Below, piece by piece: positions 62,254 to 64,000 of a stretch of 64,000 bases of DNA (position 1 is its first letter; each line of letters starts with the position of its first letter). The notes beneath the pieces were generated by a model. The model saw nothing but the letters and a program-made list of their open reading frames with translations, was not told where the DNA came from and did no database searches. The position numbers and the translations under genes are program-made. Origin of the DNA: RH-AL1 sp964243435 (GTDB lineage Bacteria > Pseudomonadota > Alphaproteobacteria > Rhizobiales > Beijerinckiaceae); contig CAXTFM010000001.1 in the NCBI GenBank assembly GCA_964243435.1, positions 1 through 64,000 of the forward strand, written 5' to 3'.

Positions 62254-63384
62254 CTACTCCGCAGGCTGCTGGAGCGCGTCGGCCGGCTCCTTGAGCGTGC
62301 TCGAACCCAGCAGCTTCTTGATGCGCATCTCCGCCGTGCTGCGGTAAACGCCGGCGAGCCCGTTGGGGAAGAGAAGCACGACGGCAATGAACAGCGCGCC
62401 GAGGCCGAGCGACCAGAGCTGCGGAAACGCTTCGGAAAAGCTCGTCTTGGCGAAGTTGACGATCAGCGTGCCGTAGATCGCGCCGAACAAGGAGTAGCGC
62501 CCCCCGACGGCCGTATAGATGACCATCTCGATCGAGGGCACGATGCCGACGAAGCTCGGCGACATGAAGCCGACCTGCAGCGTGAACATCGCACCACCGA
62601 CCGCGGCGAAGATGGCGGCGACGGAGAAGGCGAAAACCTGGAAACCGGCGACCGAATAACCGGAAAAGCGCACGCGATCGACCTTGCTGCGCATGGCGAC
62701 GAGGATGCGGCCGAGCTTGGAGCGCGTGATGTACTGCCCGACGAGCAGCGTTCCGAGCAGCAGGCCGGCGTTGATGAAGTATAGGATGGTGTGGGCACGG
62801 TCGGTGCGGATGTCCCAGCCGTGCAGGGTGCGAAGGTCGGTGATCCCGTTGACGCCGCCGGTGTATCCCTGCTGCCCGATGATGAGGATCGTGAGGATGG
62901 AGGCGACGACCTGCGTGATGATGGCGAAGTATACGCCGCCGACGCGGCGCTTGAACATGGCAAAGCTGAGCAGCGCCGCGAGGCACGTCGGCACGACAAG
63001 CACGGCTAGGAGGGTGAGCGGCAGGCTGCGGAATGGCAGCCAGAACGCCGGCAACGCGGTGATCTGGTTCCAGTCCATGAAATCAGGGATGCCGGGCGTC
63101 GATTGGATCTTCGTGTTGGCGGCGCTCGAGGCTTCGAGCTTCAAGTACATCGCCATGCAGTAGCCGCCGAGGCCGAAGAATACGCCCTGCCCGAGGCTGA
63201 GGATGCCGCCGTAGCCCCAGCAGAGGACGAGTCCCAGGGACACGAAAGCGTAGGTCAGGTACTTGCCGACGAGATTGAGGCGAAAGGGCTCCAGCAGCGC
63301 GGGAAAGACGATCAGGAGGAGGGCGGCGAGAAGGGCGAAGTTCAACCAGCCCGCGCGGCCGAGGAATGGCGTTCCGTTGGGCAC
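62254..63384 (-). CDS. urtC: Urea/amide ABC transporter permease UrtC
   Basis: A 376-residue LivM-like permease with about ten hydrophobic helices (LNFALLAALLLIVFPALLEPF, YLTYAFVSLGLVLCWGYGGILSLGQGVFFGLGGY) and the family motif VGGVYFAIITQVVASILTILIIGQQGYTGG. The start is GTG at 63384, behind an AAGGAGG ribosome site. It sits 11 bases after urtB. Confidence 0.95.
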   Translation of the reverse strand: MPNGTPFLGRAGWLNFALLAALLLIVFPALLEPFRLNLVGKYLTYAFVSLGLVLCWGYGGILSLGQGVFFGLGGYCMAMYLKLEASSAANTKIQSTPGIPDFMDWNQITALPAFWLPFRSLPLTLLAVLVVPTCLAALLSFAMFKRRVGGVYFAIITQVVASILTILIIGQQGYTGGVNGITDLRTLHGWDIRTDRAHTILYFINAGLLLGTLLVGQYITRSKLGRILVAMRSKVDRVRFSGYSVAGFQVFAFSVAAIFAAVGGAMFTLQVGFMSPSFVGIVPSIEMVIYTAVGGRYSLFGAIYGTLIVNFAKTSFSEAFPQLWSLGLGALFIAVVLLFPNGLAGVYRSTAEMRIKKLLGSSTLKEPADALQQPAE

Positions 63385-63395
63385 CGCGGCCTCCT

Positions 63396-64000
63396 TCAAC
63401 GCCGGACCTTGAGAACGAAGAGGCCCTGCGGTCGCAACATCAGCAGCCCGACGACGAGCAGCAGCGTGATAACCGCCGCCATCGACCCCGACAGGAAGAA
63501 CTCGAGGGTCGACTGCGTTTGCGAGATCGTGAAGGCGGACGCGATCGTCCCGATCAGGCTTTGCGCCCCACCGAACACGACGATGAGGAACGCGTTGACG
63601 ATGTAAAGCTGCCCGGACGTCGGCCCGGTCGATCCGATCATCGTGAAAGCGGATCCGGCGATGCCGGCGATGCCGCAGCCAATCGCGAAGGTGTAGCGGT
63701 CGACGCGCTCGGTGTTGATGCCTACGGCGCCGGCGATCGGCCGATTCTGGACGACGGCGCGGACCGAACGACCCCATCGCGAGAAGTACATGAGGTAGCC
63801 GACGACGATCGTGATGAGGATCGTCAGCCCCATGATGATCATGCCGTTGATCGGGATCTCGATCGAATCGGTCGCGTGCCACGACCCCAGCATCCAGGCA
63901 GGCAGGTCGACACCGACCTCGCGCGCGCCGAACCAGGAGCGGTACACCTGCTGGAGGATCAGGCTCAGGCCCCAGGTCGCGAGCAAGGTGTCGAGCGGGC
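63396..64000 (-). CDS. urtB: Urea/amide ABC transporter permease UrtB (5' end cut by window edge)
   Basis: The C-terminal 200 residues of a LivH-like permease are visible: TLLATWGLSLILQQVYRSWFGAREVGVD, GRSVRAVVQNRPIAGAVGIN, FAIGCGIAGIAGSAFTMIGSTGPTSGQLYIVNAFLIVVFGGAQSL and a C-terminal FVLKVRR. The N-terminal part and the substrate-binding protein urtA are presumably beyond the right edge. Confidence 0.94.
   Translation of the reverse strand, partial: PLDTLLATWGLSLILQQVYRSWFGAREVGVDLPAWMLGSWHATDSIEIPINGMIIMGLTILITIVVGYLMYFSRWGRSVRAVVQNRPIAGAVGINTERVDRYTFAIGCGIAGIAGSAFTMIGSTGPTSGQLYIVNAFLIVVFGGAQSLIGTIASAFTISQTQSTLEFFLSGSMAAVITLLLVVGLLMLRPQGLFVLKVRR

Noticed and set aside
1..64000. tRNA, rRNA, insertion sequences and integrase genes
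   Set aside because: I looked for tRNA T-arm-like strings, transposase motifs and terminal repeats and saw none convincing; a covariance-model tRNA search could still find one.

Overview
The window is a GC-rich stretch of a draft bacterial chromosome (two 100-N scaffold gaps). It most likely comes from an alphaproteobacterium, probably Hyphomicrobiales-like. The pointers are the chvI-chvG-hprK-EIIA-HPr order, the glycogen/trehalose genes, TRAP and Urt transporters, GTG starts in many genes and a strong GC bias at third codon positions. I cannot place the genus. No rRNA, tRNA, CRISPR array, insertion sequence or prophage was recognised.

Region 1 (1-16807, minus strand) is a tightly packed seven-gene glucan/trehalose operon: otsA, glgX, treZ, a malQ-treY fusion, glgE, a treS-maltokinase fusion, and glgB (cut by the window edge). 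Most junctions are 4-bp ATGA overlaps. Together the genes encode the OtsA step, the TreY/TreZ route, the TreS route, and the TreS-Mak-GlgE-GlgB route that turns trehalose into branched alpha-glucan, plus debranching (GlgX) and disproportionation (MalQ). No otsB is present here.

Region 2 (17071-30004) is housekeeping and accessory: an exported parvulin isomerase, an RNA 2',3'-cyclic phosphodiesterase, a secreted GH3 glycosidase, an exported MsrB/MsrA pair, a proline-rich secreted protein, a three-domain LplT-PlsC-acyl ligase protein, a membrane-anchored hypothetical, a PLP trans-sulfuration enzyme interrupted by a gap in a coding tandem repeat, and an MFS exporter.

Region 3 (30069-34191) is the ChvI/ChvG two-component system followed by HprK, EIIA-Man and HPr, a regulatory (non-sugar-transporting) phosphorelay set. 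Region 4 (34432-46433) holds two FMN/heme split-barrel proteins, an OxlT-type antiporter, an SDR, G6P dehydrogenase, a Gmm-type Nudix protein, and an RND efflux operon with two different adaptors.

Region 5 (46545-56769) is a catabolic island. A TRAP transporter (dctPQM) and an FCD-type GntR regulator lie divergent from an operon for a carboxymuconolactone-decarboxylase-like protein, a metallo-beta-lactamase hydrolase, a beta-hydroxyacid dehydrogenase, an SDR, an internally deleted second beta-hydroxyacid dehydrogenase, an MmgE/PrpD protein and an MFS permease. The substrate is unknown, and a palindrome overlapping the likely -35 box is a good operator candidate.

Region 6 (56770-59190) is gene-poor and decaying: an aldo/keto reductase tail fragment, an intact MOSC-rubredoxin fusion and a gene broken by two frameshifts. 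Region 7 (59191-64000) is a minus-strand operon for amide nitrogen use: urtB (partial), urtC, urtD, urtE, formamidase fmdA and fmdB.
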